Shown here: positions 44,910-52,934 of the stretch, one piece after another
Numbering within the stretch: the stretch's first letter is position 1
How the letters are laid out: each line of letters starts with the position of its first letter
Assembly (NCBI GenBank): GCA_003220435.1
Contig: QHSL01000079.1
Location: 1-57,924, forward strand
Direction: 5' to 3'
Source of the DNA: Candidatus Rokuibacteriota bacterium
Lineage (GTDB): Bacteria > Methylomirabilota > Methylomirabilia > Rokubacteriales > CSP1-6
Length of the DNA: 57,924 bases
Position numbers and translations under genes: made by a program
The notes under the pieces: generated by a model
Database searches by the model: none
What the model was told of the DNA's origin: nothing
Seen by the model: only the letters and a program-made list of their open reading frames with translations

Positions 44910-45188
44910 GTGGCCACCGTGGTGCTGATCGCGGTGGTCGTGGTTCTGACTCCGGTTGCCCTTGCGAGCCCTGCCGATCCGACCTGGATCGCCGGAATCT
45001 ACGACGATGGAGATTACGACGACGTAATCCTACTGGTCACGTCGGCGTCCAGTACGTTGGTCTCGCGAAGCGGCCACGCTGTTCCGCTTGACCTCGCCCC
45101 GGCGGGCCCGATACGCGACGCCGAGGCACGCCTCGGCTTGGGTGTGGTACGCCTGGCTTTCGAGGGCCGCGCCCCTCCGCTCGCCTAG
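44910..45188 (+). CDS. Small secreted protein of unknown function
   Basis: 92 residues from a GTG. Residues 1-20 are a signal peptide (MATVVLIAVVVVLTPVALAS). The mature part reads ADPTWIAGIYDDGDYDDVIL, then a hydrophobic beta-rich stretch and a polar tail. No family recognised by name. It lies 79 nt after a strong promoter and 107 nt before the di-heme oxidoreductase, so they may be co-transcribed. Confidence 0.66.
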   Translation: MATVVLIAVVVVLTPVALASPADPTWIAGIYDDGDYDDVILLVTSASSTLVSRSGHAVPLDLAPAGPIRDAEARLGLGVVRLAFEGRAPPLA

Positions 45189-45295
45189 CTCATCTTTTCC
45201 GGAAATAACCGGCGGCACGGCCCCGCGCGAGCGGGCGCGCTGGTTCGGCGTGTCGCCGTATCGGGCGCGTCATGTAACACCAGAGGTGAAAAGAA

Positions 45296-46870
45296 ATGAG
45301 CCCTCGACAATGCTCCAGCTTTCTGGTGGTTTGCTTCTCGATCGCTCTTTCGGTGGCGCTACTTGTCGTGCCAGCTCACGGCCAGTTGATCGACAACACG
45401 CAGGCCCAAAATGCGATCAACGCTGGCATCAACAAGTCACTCGCGAATGAGATTGGTGCCGGGCGCGGCGACGTGTTGACCCCGGATTCCTCGCTGTTCA
45501 TCATCGCTCGCGATCCGTTTCGCGCGGTTCGGCGAGGCCGTCAGCTCTTCCAGCGTAAGTTCACCGTCTCCCAGGGCCAGGGGCCGGGCGTCGGCGACGG
45601 GTTCGGGAACATCAACACGACTCTCACCATCGGCGCGGGATTAGCCGACAGTTGCGCCGCTTGTCACGGTCGCCCGCGCGGCTCCGCCGGCTCCGGTGGA
45701 GACGTCGCCACCCGGCCGGACAGTCGAGATGCGCCGCACCTGTTCGGCCTCGGGCTCCGCGAGATGCTGGCTGATGAAATTACCGCCGACCTGCGAAAGA
45801 TTCGACAGAAGGCCATCCGCCAGGCGAAGGAAGACGGAGAATCGGTCACCCTGCCGCTGATGAGCAAGGGGATTAGTTTTGGGTCGATCACGGCGAATCC
45901 GAAGGGCTCGGTGAATACCGCCAAGGTCCAGGGAGTCAATCCGGATCTTCGCGTTCGCCCATTCTTCGCTCAAGGCCAGACCATCTCCATTCGTGAGTTC
46001 ACCGTCGGCGCGCTTAACGCCGAGATGGGGCTACAGGCCGTTGACCCAGATCTCGCCGGCGCCAACGCGGGGCACATCGTCACGACCCCGGCTGGTATGG
46101 TGCTGGACGGCACAAGCGATCAGATAGAAGCGCCACCGAGCCCTGACCCTGTGCGTGGGAACGAGATCCCCACGAGCCTCGTTGATTTCCTGGAGTTCTA
46201 TCTTCTGAACTACTTTAGCCCGGCGACCTATGAAGAAACGGCGTTCACGGACCAGGGACGCACCATCTTCACGCAGATCGGTTGCGCGCAGTGCCACGTG
46301 CCGGATCTTCAGATCAATCGCGACCGCCGAGTAGCCGACGTGCAGACGGTCTTCGATGCCGTCCGCGGGATATTCAATAGGCTCTTTGCCACGGCGACGA
46401 CCTTGACAGGTCTCGTGAACGACGGCAGCAGCTTTCCGCCCCTGAAACCGCCCCTCTTCCAGCCCTTCCTGGTCAAGAACATCTTTACCGACTTCAAGCG
46501 TCACGATGTGGGTCCGAACTTCTCCGAGCGCAATTATGACGGAAGCTTTCAGACCCAGTTCTTGACCAGGCCGTTGTGGGGGGTGGGAACCACCGCGCCT
46601 TATGGCCACGACGGACGGAGCATCAATCTCACGGAAGTGATTCTCCGCCACGGCGGCGAGGCGCAGGCGGCGCGAAATGCCTTCGCCGCACTTGCACTCG
46701 AATACCAGAACGTCGTGCTGGACTTCCTCAATTCGCTGGTGCTGTTCCCACCGGACGACACCGCGTCGAATCTGGACCCTGGGAATCCGAGTGCCGCGAA
46801 CTTTCCACAGGCAGGGCATGGCAGCATCAAATTGGGCGTACTGTTCAATAACCCAAGTGACCCAGAATAA
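45296..46870 (+). CDS. Di-heme oxidoreductase (cytochrome c peroxidase-like, DHOR family)
   Basis: A 524-residue periplasmic c-type cytochrome. The signal peptide runs to about residue 31 (ALLVVPAHGQ). Two heme-binding motifs are visible: Cys120-Ala-Ala-Cys-His124 in DSCAACHGRPRG and Cys330-Ala-Gln-Cys-His334 in GCAQCHVPDL. The end carries TRPLWGVGTTAPYGHDGRSI then LTEVILRHGGEAQAARNAF, the DHOR/MauG-like signature. It would move electrons in the periplasm, with substrate unknown; maturation genes are not nearby. Intact, with an ATG and GAGGTGAAA ribosome site. Confidence 0.88.
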   Translation: MSPRQCSSFLVVCFSIALSVALLVVPAHGQLIDNTQAQNAINAGINKSLANEIGAGRGDVLTPDSSLFIIARDPFRAVRRGRQLFQRKFTVSQGQGPGVGDGFGNINTTLTIGAGLADSCAACHGRPRGSAGSGGDVATRPDSRDAPHLFGLGLREMLADEITADLRKIRQKAIRQAKEDGESVTLPLMSKGISFGSITANPKGSVNTAKVQGVNPDLRVRPFFAQGQTISIREFTVGALNAEMGLQAVDPDLAGANAGHIVTTPAGMVLDGTSDQIEAPPSPDPVRGNEIPTSLVDFLEFYLLNYFSPATYEETAFTDQGRTIFTQIGCAQCHVPDLQINRDRRVADVQTVFDAVRGIFNRLFATATTLTGLVNDGSSFPPLKPPLFQPFLVKNIFTDFKRHDVGPNFSERNYDGSFQTQFLTRPLWGVGTTAPYGHDGRSINLTEVILRHGGEAQAARNAFAALALEYQNVVLDFLNSLVLFPPDDTASNLDPGNPSAANFPQAGHGSIKLGVLFNNPSDPE

Positions 46871-47341
46871 TGAGTCACTCCTGAGCGTGAGAACCGCGTG
46901 AGACATGGAGGTGAACACGTAGAGCCGCATGCCCGCCGGGCCGGCCGCGAGCGCGGCGACGGGCGAATACCGCCTCCTGATCCTGCGGGGCAATGCCGAC
47001 CCCGGTGTCGCTCACTGATACCTCCCTCCATCGCCACTGTGACGCAAGCGGTCGAGCGGGGGAAGTAGTGCTGAGTAGTGTAGAGAGTCGTGGTCGGCAG
47101 TAGTGATACTAGGAGATACTTGTCGGCCGGCGGCATCCTGGTCTTGCCCGCCCGGGCATCCGGATCAGGCTTGCGTTGATCTGCGCTAAACTCCCGACGT
47201 AACGGTATGCTCTCGCATCCGCGTCTGTCTCGAAAGTACTTCAATGTCGCGAGCGATCAGCCAGCGAATGCGTAGACTGGCCGAGCGGTTACGTCCAAGT
47301 TCGCGGAAAGAAGAGAGGGTCGGCTCTTCACCGACCCTCGT
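46871..47341. other. Gene-poor stretch with a histidine-kinase remnant
   Basis: About 470 nt between the di-heme gene and the second att repeat. Apart from a short kinase relic on the minus strand (46925-47015) I see no gene. Long frames in it are shadows. Confidence 0.5.
46925..47015 (-). pseudogene. Histidine kinase ATPase-domain remnant
   Basis: The minus strand from 47015 encodes VSDTGVGIAPQDQEAVFARR, the G1 box of a sensor kinase ATP-binding domain (normally DTGVGIAPEDQE.VFE.F). The sequence then degenerates, and nothing kinase-like precedes it. It is a fragment only, from a kinase once near this end of the island. Confidence 0.6.
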
Positions 47342-47391
47342 CTTTTAATCAGGGGGTCCCGGGTTCGAGTCCCGGACGGCTCACCAACCAT
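47342..47391 (+). repeat. Island attachment repeat, copy 2
   Basis: 50 nt identical to 38014-38063, the tRNA-Lys 3' half with CCA and flank. No tRNA 5' half is present here, so this is an att site and not a tRNA gene. It marks the far end of the first island segment. Confidence 0.92.
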
Positions 47392-47657
47392 TCCGACAGC
47401 TTCCCGGCGCGATACGGATGTGGATATCCTCTTGGTTCCACATTTTGGTTCCAGATTTGGAACCAGACGCGTGAGCCTGCCGAGGTCGAGGTGGCAGTGG
47501 CGACCCAGCACGGTCGTGTCGTGACGGCGGTTACCTCGGGGGAGTGGCGGCCGATCTGGCGAGCCTACCAGGCGCGCAAGGCTGCGCTCGCCGCGTAGGC
47601 GGCGGCGCGGCCTTCGCCGTGCAAGCGATGCACGGCTCGCCTCGGACGCCCGCGCTG

Positions 47658-47954
47658 CTAGCCCGCGCGCTCTTTCGCCAACCTCTCGGCAATCCACATC
47701 CGGAGCAACGTCTGGTACGGGAGGCTCTTGCGCTGGGCAGCCTGCTTCGCCGCCAGGATCTGGCCCTCCTCGAGCCGGAGCGTGACCGGCTTCTTGGCGC
47801 GTGCGGCCACACGTCGGCGGAGAGCAGGGGAAGCTTTCACGGCTACTCGGGGCAAGTCTTTCGCGTAGGCGGCCGAATCGTGCTTTGCCCAGTAGTGCGC
47901 CGCTTCGCGATCACTGCGAAACGCCGGAATCTTGCGTTGCCGCTGAGTTTTCAT
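47658..47954 (-). CDS. BrnA-like (CopG/RHH) antitoxin
   Basis: 98 residues, downstream of and overlapping the BrnT gene by 4 nt. The C-terminal ribbon-helix-helix reads PVTLRLEEGQILAAKQAAQR then LPYQTLLRMWIAERL. The N-terminal part (IPAFRSDREAAHYWAKHDSA) is the toxin-binding arm typical of these antitoxins. It neutralises BrnT and represses the operon. ATG start. The order toxin then antitoxin is the BrnTA arrangement. Confidence 0.85.
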   Translation of the reverse strand: MKTQRQRKIPAFRSDREAAHYWAKHDSAAYAKDLPRVAVKASPALRRRVAARAKKPVTLRLEEGQILAAKQAAQRKSLPYQTLLRMWIAERLAKERAG

Positions 47955-48232
47955 CTTCGTTCCCTTCGCTTCCGCCGATAGAGGCGCCTCTCCCTATCCG
48001 TCATATCGCGTGCCGTGATCACTCGGACTCTGCCGCCCGGGCGCGTCACGTAGACCGCGAAGAGCCAGCGGTCGTTTGCGCTGCGGCCATAGGCCAGGTA
48101 ACGGTTGTCGGGGCCGCGAAGCACCAGCGCATTTCCGACAAGAGCTTCTTCCACTTCGTCCGGCGTCACCCCATGGCGCCCGATGTGCGCCACGTTCTCG
48201 TCGTCCCAGACGAAGCCACGGATCCACGGCAT
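47951..48232 (-). CDS. BrnT family toxin
   Basis: A 93-residue RelE-fold ribonuclease toxin. Motifs: FVWDDENVAHIGRHGVTPDE, VEEAL, RYLAYGRSANDRWLFAVYV, and VRVITARDMTDRERRLYRR near the end, all BrnT hallmarks. BrnT cleaves RNA and stops translation until BrnA binds it. First gene of the pair; ATG start. It sits 560 nt inside from the copy 2 att repeat, where addiction modules commonly stabilise islands. Confidence 0.88.
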   Translation of the reverse strand: MPWIRGFVWDDENVAHIGRHGVTPDEVEEALVGNALVLRGPDNRYLAYGRSANDRWLFAVYVTRPGGRVRVITARDMTDRERRLYRRKRRERR

Positions 48233-48257
48233 CGTAACAAATAGTCTGTCCTCGATC

Positions 48258-48278
48258 GATGTACGTTGTCAATACATC
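48258..48278 (-). promoter_or_regulatory. Probable brnTA promoter and operator
   Basis: GATGTA and TACATC form an inverted repeat with a 9-nt centre that contains, on the minus strand, a perfect TTGACA (48272-48267). This overlap suits an antitoxin operator on the -35 region. The -10 box is weak. It lies 26 nt upstream of the BrnT start. Confidence 0.5.
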
Positions 48279-48407
48279 AGACGTACCCAAGTATTACGGG
48301 AGAACGCCACCGAACCCCGACTTCCACGGACTCGGCCACTGACCTTCAAGGTCAACGACGGCGCGTTGGACTCGAACGTTGTACCGTGAAGGCCCAAGGA
48401 GGCCGGT

Positions 48408-48665
48408 ATGAGAGCTTTGGTGGTCGTGCTCGCAATGGCGCTTGCCGGGTGCGCGGCGATGAAGAACACGCGCGAACAGGATCTCGTGTGGGACGCCTAT
48501 CATGCCTGCCAGGCTGAGCACCGGATTCCCCTCACTGTGCAGATCGAGCGTGTCGAGGCGAACGGTACGTATTGGTGGCGGGCGTACAGCAGCGCCTATG
48601 GAACCGACGAGATGAACGGCTGCATCAAGGAGAAGATCGCGGCGGCGATACGGGCAGGCCGCTAG
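48408..48665 (+). CDS. Small lipoprotein
   Basis: 85 residues with a clear lipobox: MRALVVVLAMALAGCAAMKN, cleavage before Cys15. The mature part has three more Cys or charged stretches (HACQAEH, GTYWWRAYSSAYGTDE, GCIKEKIAAAIRAGR). An AAGGAGG site precedes the ATG. No family recognised. It stands alone between the toxin-antitoxin pair and the third att-like repeat. Confidence 0.78.
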   Translation: MRALVVVLAMALAGCAAMKNTREQDLVWDAYHACQAEHRIPLTVQIERVEANGTYWWRAYSSAYGTDEMNGCIKEKIAAAIRAGR

Positions 48666-48941
48666 CGCTCGATCATCTGCGAAACGCACGCGTCCAGTCC
48701 GTACGCACGCCTTGCTGCGCTCCCACGTCACCATGTGCAAGATGGTTGCGGAGGCTACAGGAGTCTTTTCGGCTAACGGTCAACATCCGCTGGTGAAGGT
48801 GTCGCGTCGAGCGTTAGCCGCAAGACCCTGGTTTCGCTTTGGTTCCAACTCACCACGATTCACGCGCATCGAGGGGAGGTCGGCTCACTCACGAGCCTTC
48901 GGAATCACGTACGCTTAGGTCGTCGTGCATCGCCGATCTCG

Positions 48942-48987
48942 CTTTTAATCAGGGCCGCTCCGGGTTCGAGTCCCGGACGGCTCACCA
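48942..48987 (+). repeat. Island attachment repeat, copy 3 (diverged)
   Basis: CTTTTAATCAGGG, a changed centre (one extra base), then CGGGTTCGAGTCCCGGACGG and CTCACCA: a diverged copy of the tRNA-Lys 3' half. It points to a second island junction beyond copy 2. Confidence 0.85.
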
Positions 48988-49057
48988 CGTTTCAGCGAGT
49001 AGCGGCGAGACTTTCCAGAGCGGGAGCGGTCGAGGTGTCCTGAGGTGCGAGATCGCG

Positions 49058-50776
49058 TCAGGTCGTCGGCATCGATACAACCTCTTTCGCCGGCGATTCA
49101 CGCAGAGCGAGAGGAACATCTTCGGTGGTCGGAGCCACCTCGGCATGGCGGGCGGCGGATTCTAGGGCTTGGTCAGGCGTGCGGAAGAGGACGCCGAGGC
49201 AGAAGACCGTGAGCGCACCGATCATGGCCCACCAGGTGAACGAAACGTCGGGAATCCAGCCAGGTTGCTGAAACGCCCCGTCGATGCCGAACCAGGGCGC
49301 CACCGCGTTCAGGATGACGATGTTCAGCTGGCCGACGACCACTGTGACGACAAGCCCGGCGGAAATCGCGATCATGTTCCCAGCGTCGGATCCGCGCCGT
49401 TGGGTGAACATACCGATGAGGAACACACCGAGCATGGGGCCCAGAATGAATCCGGCGATTCCGAGTACGACTGGGATGATTCGAAGCTCTGGATTCGTCA
49501 CCTTGGCATAGGCGAATCCGCCGGCGATGACGATCATGAGCACGGCGAAGAAGACCGTGAACCAGCGCGCGGCCTGGACGTAGTGAGCCTCGCTCTTGCC
49601 GCGAACCCATCGGATGTACCAGTCATTCGTAGCGCCGGTCGCCAGGGCGTTGAGCGCGGCGGAGAAGGAGCCCATGGCGGTGGCGAAGATGCCAGCCAGC
49701 ACAAGGCCGCGAACGCCCACGGGCATGACGTTGAGGATATATGAGCCAAAGACGTCCGCCGTGGCCTGCGGCTGATAGGTAGGGTCCTTCTGGTAGTAGG
49801 CGAAGAGCAGGATTCCGATGAACACGAAGGCCGAGGCGATCGGCAAGTCCATGAAGGCCGCCGTAATCAGGCTTCGGCGCGCTTTGTGGTGGGTCTCGGC
49901 GGTGAGCATCCGCTGAACCATGTCCTGATCGGTGCCGAAGGCGGCCATGTTGCCCAGCGTCGCCCCGATGAGCGCAGAAAATAGGGTGTAGTCGCTCGCC
50001 AGGATCAACTTGACGTAGTCCCACAGGCCCATGGCCGCAAGATGGTGGCGCTCCTGCCACTGCGTGACGACACTCGATTCGAACCCGTGGAGGAAATAGC
50101 CTGCGTGTGTCGTCAATTGCGGGACGGCTCGGATGACCTCACCCAGTCCGCCGATGTGAATGAGCAGGGTGGCAATGGCAATCAAGGCTCCGCCGAACAT
50201 CAGGCAGGCCTGAATCACGTCCGTCCAGATGACGGCCTTGATGCCGCCGACCGCCGTATAGAGGCAGGTCACGATGGTCAGAGCGATGATCGCGATGAGG
50301 TAGGGACCGACCGTGGTGACCGCCTGTTGGCTGAATTGCACCTGCCCGCCCGCGACGAACATGCGGTACGCCAGCACCATTACGAGCGACGGTATGAAGA
50401 GCCGCGTTCCCGACGCCAGAGTGCGCATGAACAGAAAGAGAGCCGAGACGTAGCCCTTGGTCCACGGACCGAAGCGAACACCGAGGTAGTCGTAGACCGT
50501 GTAGACCTTGTAGGTGAAGTAGGGCTTGAGGAAGACGTGACCGACGATGACTCGCCCGATGATGAGGCCCAGGACGAGTTGCACGTAGGCAAAGCTCTTG
50601 TTGGTGTAGCCCTCGCCGGGCGCGCCGAGGAAGGTGGCCGCGCTGGTTTCGGCCGCGATGATGGAGGCCATCACGGCCCACCACGGGACGCGCCGCCCTC
50701 CGAGCGCAAAGTCGCTCAGGCTCTTCTCGCGCCGCCCCATGTACAGCCCGATGGCCGTAATGCCGACGAAATACAC
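49058..50776 (-). CDS. Sodium:solute symporter family protein
   Basis: A 572-residue polytopic membrane transporter of the SSS family (13 or so hydrophobic segments). Landmarks: GRREKSLSDFALGGRRVPWW at residue 13, AAETSAATFLGAPGEGY, YLGVRFGPWTKGYVSALF, YTAVGGIKAVIWTDVIQ near residue 180 and FATAMGSFSAALNALAT near residue 360, with the sodium-site serine. It imports a small solute with Na+, identity unknown. The GTG start lies within the first helix (LVYFVGITAIGLYMG); in-frame codons run upstream through QLLVDGVIIL without a usual start, so the N-terminus may be truncated or misread. Confidence 0.85.
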   Translation of the reverse strand: MYFVGITAIGLYMGRREKSLSDFALGGRRVPWWAVMASIIAAETSAATFLGAPGEGYTNKSFAYVQLVLGLIIGRVIVGHVFLKPYFTYKVYTVYDYLGVRFGPWTKGYVSALFLFMRTLASGTRLFIPSLVMVLAYRMFVAGGQVQFSQQAVTTVGPYLIAIIALTIVTCLYTAVGGIKAVIWTDVIQACLMFGGALIAIATLLIHIGGLGEVIRAVPQLTTHAGYFLHGFESSVVTQWQERHHLAAMGLWDYVKLILASDYTLFSALIGATLGNMAAFGTDQDMVQRMLTAETHHKARRSLITAAFMDLPIASAFVFIGILLFAYYQKDPTYQPQATADVFGSYILNVMPVGVRGLVLAGIFATAMGSFSAALNALATGATNDWYIRWVRGKSEAHYVQAARWFTVFFAVLMIVIAGGFAYAKVTNPELRIIPVVLGIAGFILGPMLGVFLIGMFTQRRGSDAGNMIAISAGLVVTVVVGQLNIVILNAVAPWFGIDGAFQQPGWIPDVSFTWWAMIGALTVFCLGVLFRTPDQALESAARHAEVAPTTEDVPLALRESPAKEVVSMPTT

Positions 50777-50947
50777 CAGGATGATGACTCCATCGACCAG
50801 AAGCTGGCCTTCTGTTCCTATATCGACCTTCCCTCCGTTCCGGCCGAGTTCGGCCTAGGTGCGGCCCACCGTTCGCCACCCGATCGTATGCATCGCCTCT
50901 AGCCTACCCCGCGCGGTCCTTATTGGAAGAGTTCCGCAGCCCGTCGT

Positions 50948-51736
50948 TCACTCTTTCGGTACCAGGACGATCTCGATCCGCCGGTTCTTGGCCCGGCCTT
51001 CCGGCGTCACGTTTTCCGCCACCGGCTTGAACTCGCCGAAGGCGGCGGCGGAGAGGTGGGCCGCCTCGATGCCCTGCTTCTCCAGATAGCGGGCGACGTT
51101 GATCGCGCGCCCGGCCGAAAGCTCCCAGTTGCTCGGATAGCGCTGCGTGAGCGTCCCCACGATGGGCTTGTTGTCGGTGTGCCCCTCGATGCGGATCGAT
51201 TTATCGTTCACCGTCTTGAGGATCTCGATGACCTTGCCGAGGACGACGAGCCCCTCGGGCTTCACTTCCGCTCTGCCCGAATCGAAGAGGATCGCTTCGA
51301 CCATGTTGACGGTGAGCTTGCCCTTCAGCTCCGAGATGGTCACCTGTCCCTTGTCGATCTCGCCCTTCATTTTCGCGACGAGCTGGTCGTAGGTCGAGCT
51401 GACCTCGCGCACCTTCTCCTCGCGCGCCTTCTGCGCATCCGCCAGCTCCTGCGTGAGCCGGGCATTGTCACCCTCGAGCGAGGTGATCCGCTGGCGCTGG
51501 TCAGCGATGCTCTTGCCGAGCTCGCCCGATTTCATCGTCAGCGTGCGCTCCAGCTCGGCGCGGTCGGCCGTCAGCTGCTCGTTGCGCTGACCCGCATCGG
51601 CGAGCTCGCGCTTGAGCCGCGAGCTGTCTGCCTCGGCGGCCTGAACCGTCTTCGTGTACTCGCTCTTCGACACGCATCCAACGGCGCCGAGTGGGACAAG
51701 GGTGAGAGCAGCGATCGTCACGAACGTCTTGCGCAT
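50948..51736 (-). CDS. OmpA-family lipoprotein with coiled coil
   Basis: 262 residues. The lipobox is PLGAVGC with Cys21. Residues 30-125 are a long coiled coil (KRELADAGQRNEQLTADRAE and similar). The C-terminal OmpA-like peptidoglycan-binding domain spans about 140-258: ILFDSGRAEVKPEGLVVL, RIEGHTDNKPI, WELSAGRAINVARYLEKQG and GRAKNRRIEIVLVPKE. It should link the outer membrane to the cell wall. ATG start with GGAGAT-type site. It looks more conserved than the surrounding island genes. Confidence 0.9.
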   Translation of the reverse strand: MRKTFVTIAALTLVPLGAVGCVSKSEYTKTVQAAEADSSRLKRELADAGQRNEQLTADRAELERTLTMKSGELGKSIADQRQRITSLEGDNARLTQELADAQKAREEKVREVSSTYDQLVAKMKGEIDKGQVTISELKGKLTVNMVEAILFDSGRAEVKPEGLVVLGKVIEILKTVNDKSIRIEGHTDNKPIVGTLTQRYPSNWELSAGRAINVARYLEKQGIEAAHLSAAAFGEFKPVAENVTPEGRAKNRRIEIVLVPKE

Positions 51737-52159
51737 CTGTGATCTCCTCGTTGCAGAGCCTGGCGGGGTGCCAGCGATCCATTATTGCAAACGAAGCCCC
51801 GGTCGACGAAGGTTCACGTCGTAGGAAGCGATTCTTAAGGTCGAGAATGAAGGTCGAGAATGCCGATTGGGCATGTCTCACCTTCGAAAGCGTCATCTGG
51901 CCGTCAGTCGACCGCCCTACTCGAAAACCTGATCGCATCCGGCCCGGTCGCTCGGTTCTCTACGATTTCCTGATATTGAGCGCCGCGATCCGACGCGGTC
52001 GCGGCCTGGCACCCACCGTGCACCTATAGCAGAGGCGAGAGACGGACCCTTGCCGATAGAGCTGGACTGACGAAGGAAAGGAGGTCTCGCTAACCCGGCA
52101 GGGCCAGGGGTCGTCCGACTCGCGCAAGCCAGAACGTCAACCGAAGGAGGATGATCAGA
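51737..52159. other. Divergent intergenic region
   Basis: About 420 nt between the OmpA-like gene (minus) and the secreted protein (plus). A 13-nt tandem duplication, AAGGTCGAGAATG twice, lies near 51836-51861. No gene or clear promoter stands out; the upstream regions of both flanking genes must lie here. Confidence 0.45.
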
Positions 52160-52771
52160 ATGGTTCAGGCGAAAAGGACACTTGTAGTCTTGCTCATGGC
52201 GGTCGTCAGCATGCTGTGGGCCGCGCCGACCGTCCGCGCTCAGAACGTGGCGTCTCAGAAGGCGTACTTCGGCTCCGGCACGACCGAGATACTTAACCCG
52301 AGCGGCGGCGTCGTGCTCTCCGGGTACATGAAGACGTCGAGCGTCGGCGACTTGCTGATCGGGTTCTCGATGGAGTGCGCACTGTGGACCTCGACGAGCA
52401 CCACGGCCACGAAGGGTGGCGGCAAGACGACCTCCACGGCCAGAGCCGCCGTGAATGTCACCGCCTACGTCGATGGTGTGCCCGCGGAACCCGGGCAGGT
52501 CGTATATTGCGACCGCCTGCAGTCCGTGAGTCTCCAGTTTTCTTCCGCCACGGTGGAGGTCACGGACGCAATCACGCTGGATCTATTTCTCAAAACCAAG
52601 AACGCGAATCATTTCAACTTCTACCGGAACAATGTTGGCAGTGGGGTGCACTACGTCGAGATCAAGGTGGACAGCATTGTGAGTGCAGACCCGAACGCGC
52701 CGGTGGACCCCGGAACACGAGCGGTGGCCGGCAAGCGCTCGTTGGTGATCGAAGAGTACAACAACCCGTAG
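52160..52771 (+). CDS. Secreted hypothetical protein
   Basis: 203 residues from the ATG at 52160, chosen because AAGGAGG ends 10 nt before it; another ATG at 52151 overlaps that site. Signal peptide MVQAKRTLVVLLMAVVSMLW to VRAQ. The mature part is polar and beta-rich (SGYMKTSSVGDLLIGFSMEC, TLDLFLKTKNANHFNFYRNN) with two Cys residues. No family recognised. A strong hairpin follows at 52788. Confidence 0.72.
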   Translation: MVQAKRTLVVLLMAVVSMLWAAPTVRAQNVASQKAYFGSGTTEILNPSGGVVLSGYMKTSSVGDLLIGFSMECALWTSTSTTATKGGGKTTSTARAAVNVTAYVDGVPAEPGQVVYCDRLQSVSLQFSSATVEVTDAITLDLFLKTKNANHFNFYRNNVGSGVHYVEIKVDSIVSADPNAPVDPGTRAVAGKRSLVIEEYNNP

Positions 52772-52787
52772 AGCCCGGTTTCAACAC

Positions 52788-52816
52788 CCTGAGCGCCGAG
52801 GCCCTCGGCGCTCAGG
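52788..52816 (+). terminator. Terminator-like hairpin
   Basis: CCTGAGCGCCGAG pairs perfectly with CTCGGCGCTCAGG (13 bp) around a 3-nt loop, 17 nt after the secreted-protein stop. The following bases are ACTCCTTC, only a weak pyrimidine tract. Confidence 0.65.
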
Positions 52817-52894
52817 ACTCCTTCAACGAACACGCTCGAGCGTCCGCAGGGTTGTGGCGGAGATCCTGATAGCCTAGTAACCTGTTCCGGTCCT

Positions 52895-52911
52895 CGACGG
52901 CTCACCACGTT
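52895..52911 (+). repeat. Att-like remnant, copy 4
   Basis: CGACGGCTCACCACGTT matches the end of copy 3 (GACGGCTCACCACGTT at 48976-48991) for 16 bases, including the flank beyond CCA. The rest of the tRNA-like part is lost. It probably marks the outer edge of the composite island. Confidence 0.6.
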
Positions 52912-52934
52912 CACCTCACCGAGGAGGACCGGCC

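Larger units (their letters stand above)
38014..47391. mobile_element. Decayed integrative island at tRNA-Lys
   Basis: Bounded by 50-bp identical direct repeats of the tRNA-Lys 3' end. It opens with an inward Fis-like/HTH/integrase operon on the minus strand, cut at the repeat. It contains an insertion sequence and several broken genes (aminotransferase, DsrE-like, binding-protein remnant) along with intact-looking cargo (DUF429, SnoaL-like, di-heme oxidoreductase). Further att-like copies at 48942 and 52895 suggest that tandem or nested islands reach 52911. The lost integrase catalytic half means it should not move on its own. Confidence 0.8.

Noticed and set aside
47342-47391. A second tRNA-Lys gene
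   Set aside because: Only the 3' half of the tRNA is present, with no acceptor 5' strand or D arm; it is an att repeat.
47257-47697. A 146-codon frame reading through the att repeat on the minus strand
   Set aside because: It contains the SGTRTRDPLIKR-type string that appears whenever antisense tRNA is translated; no domain or ribosome site.
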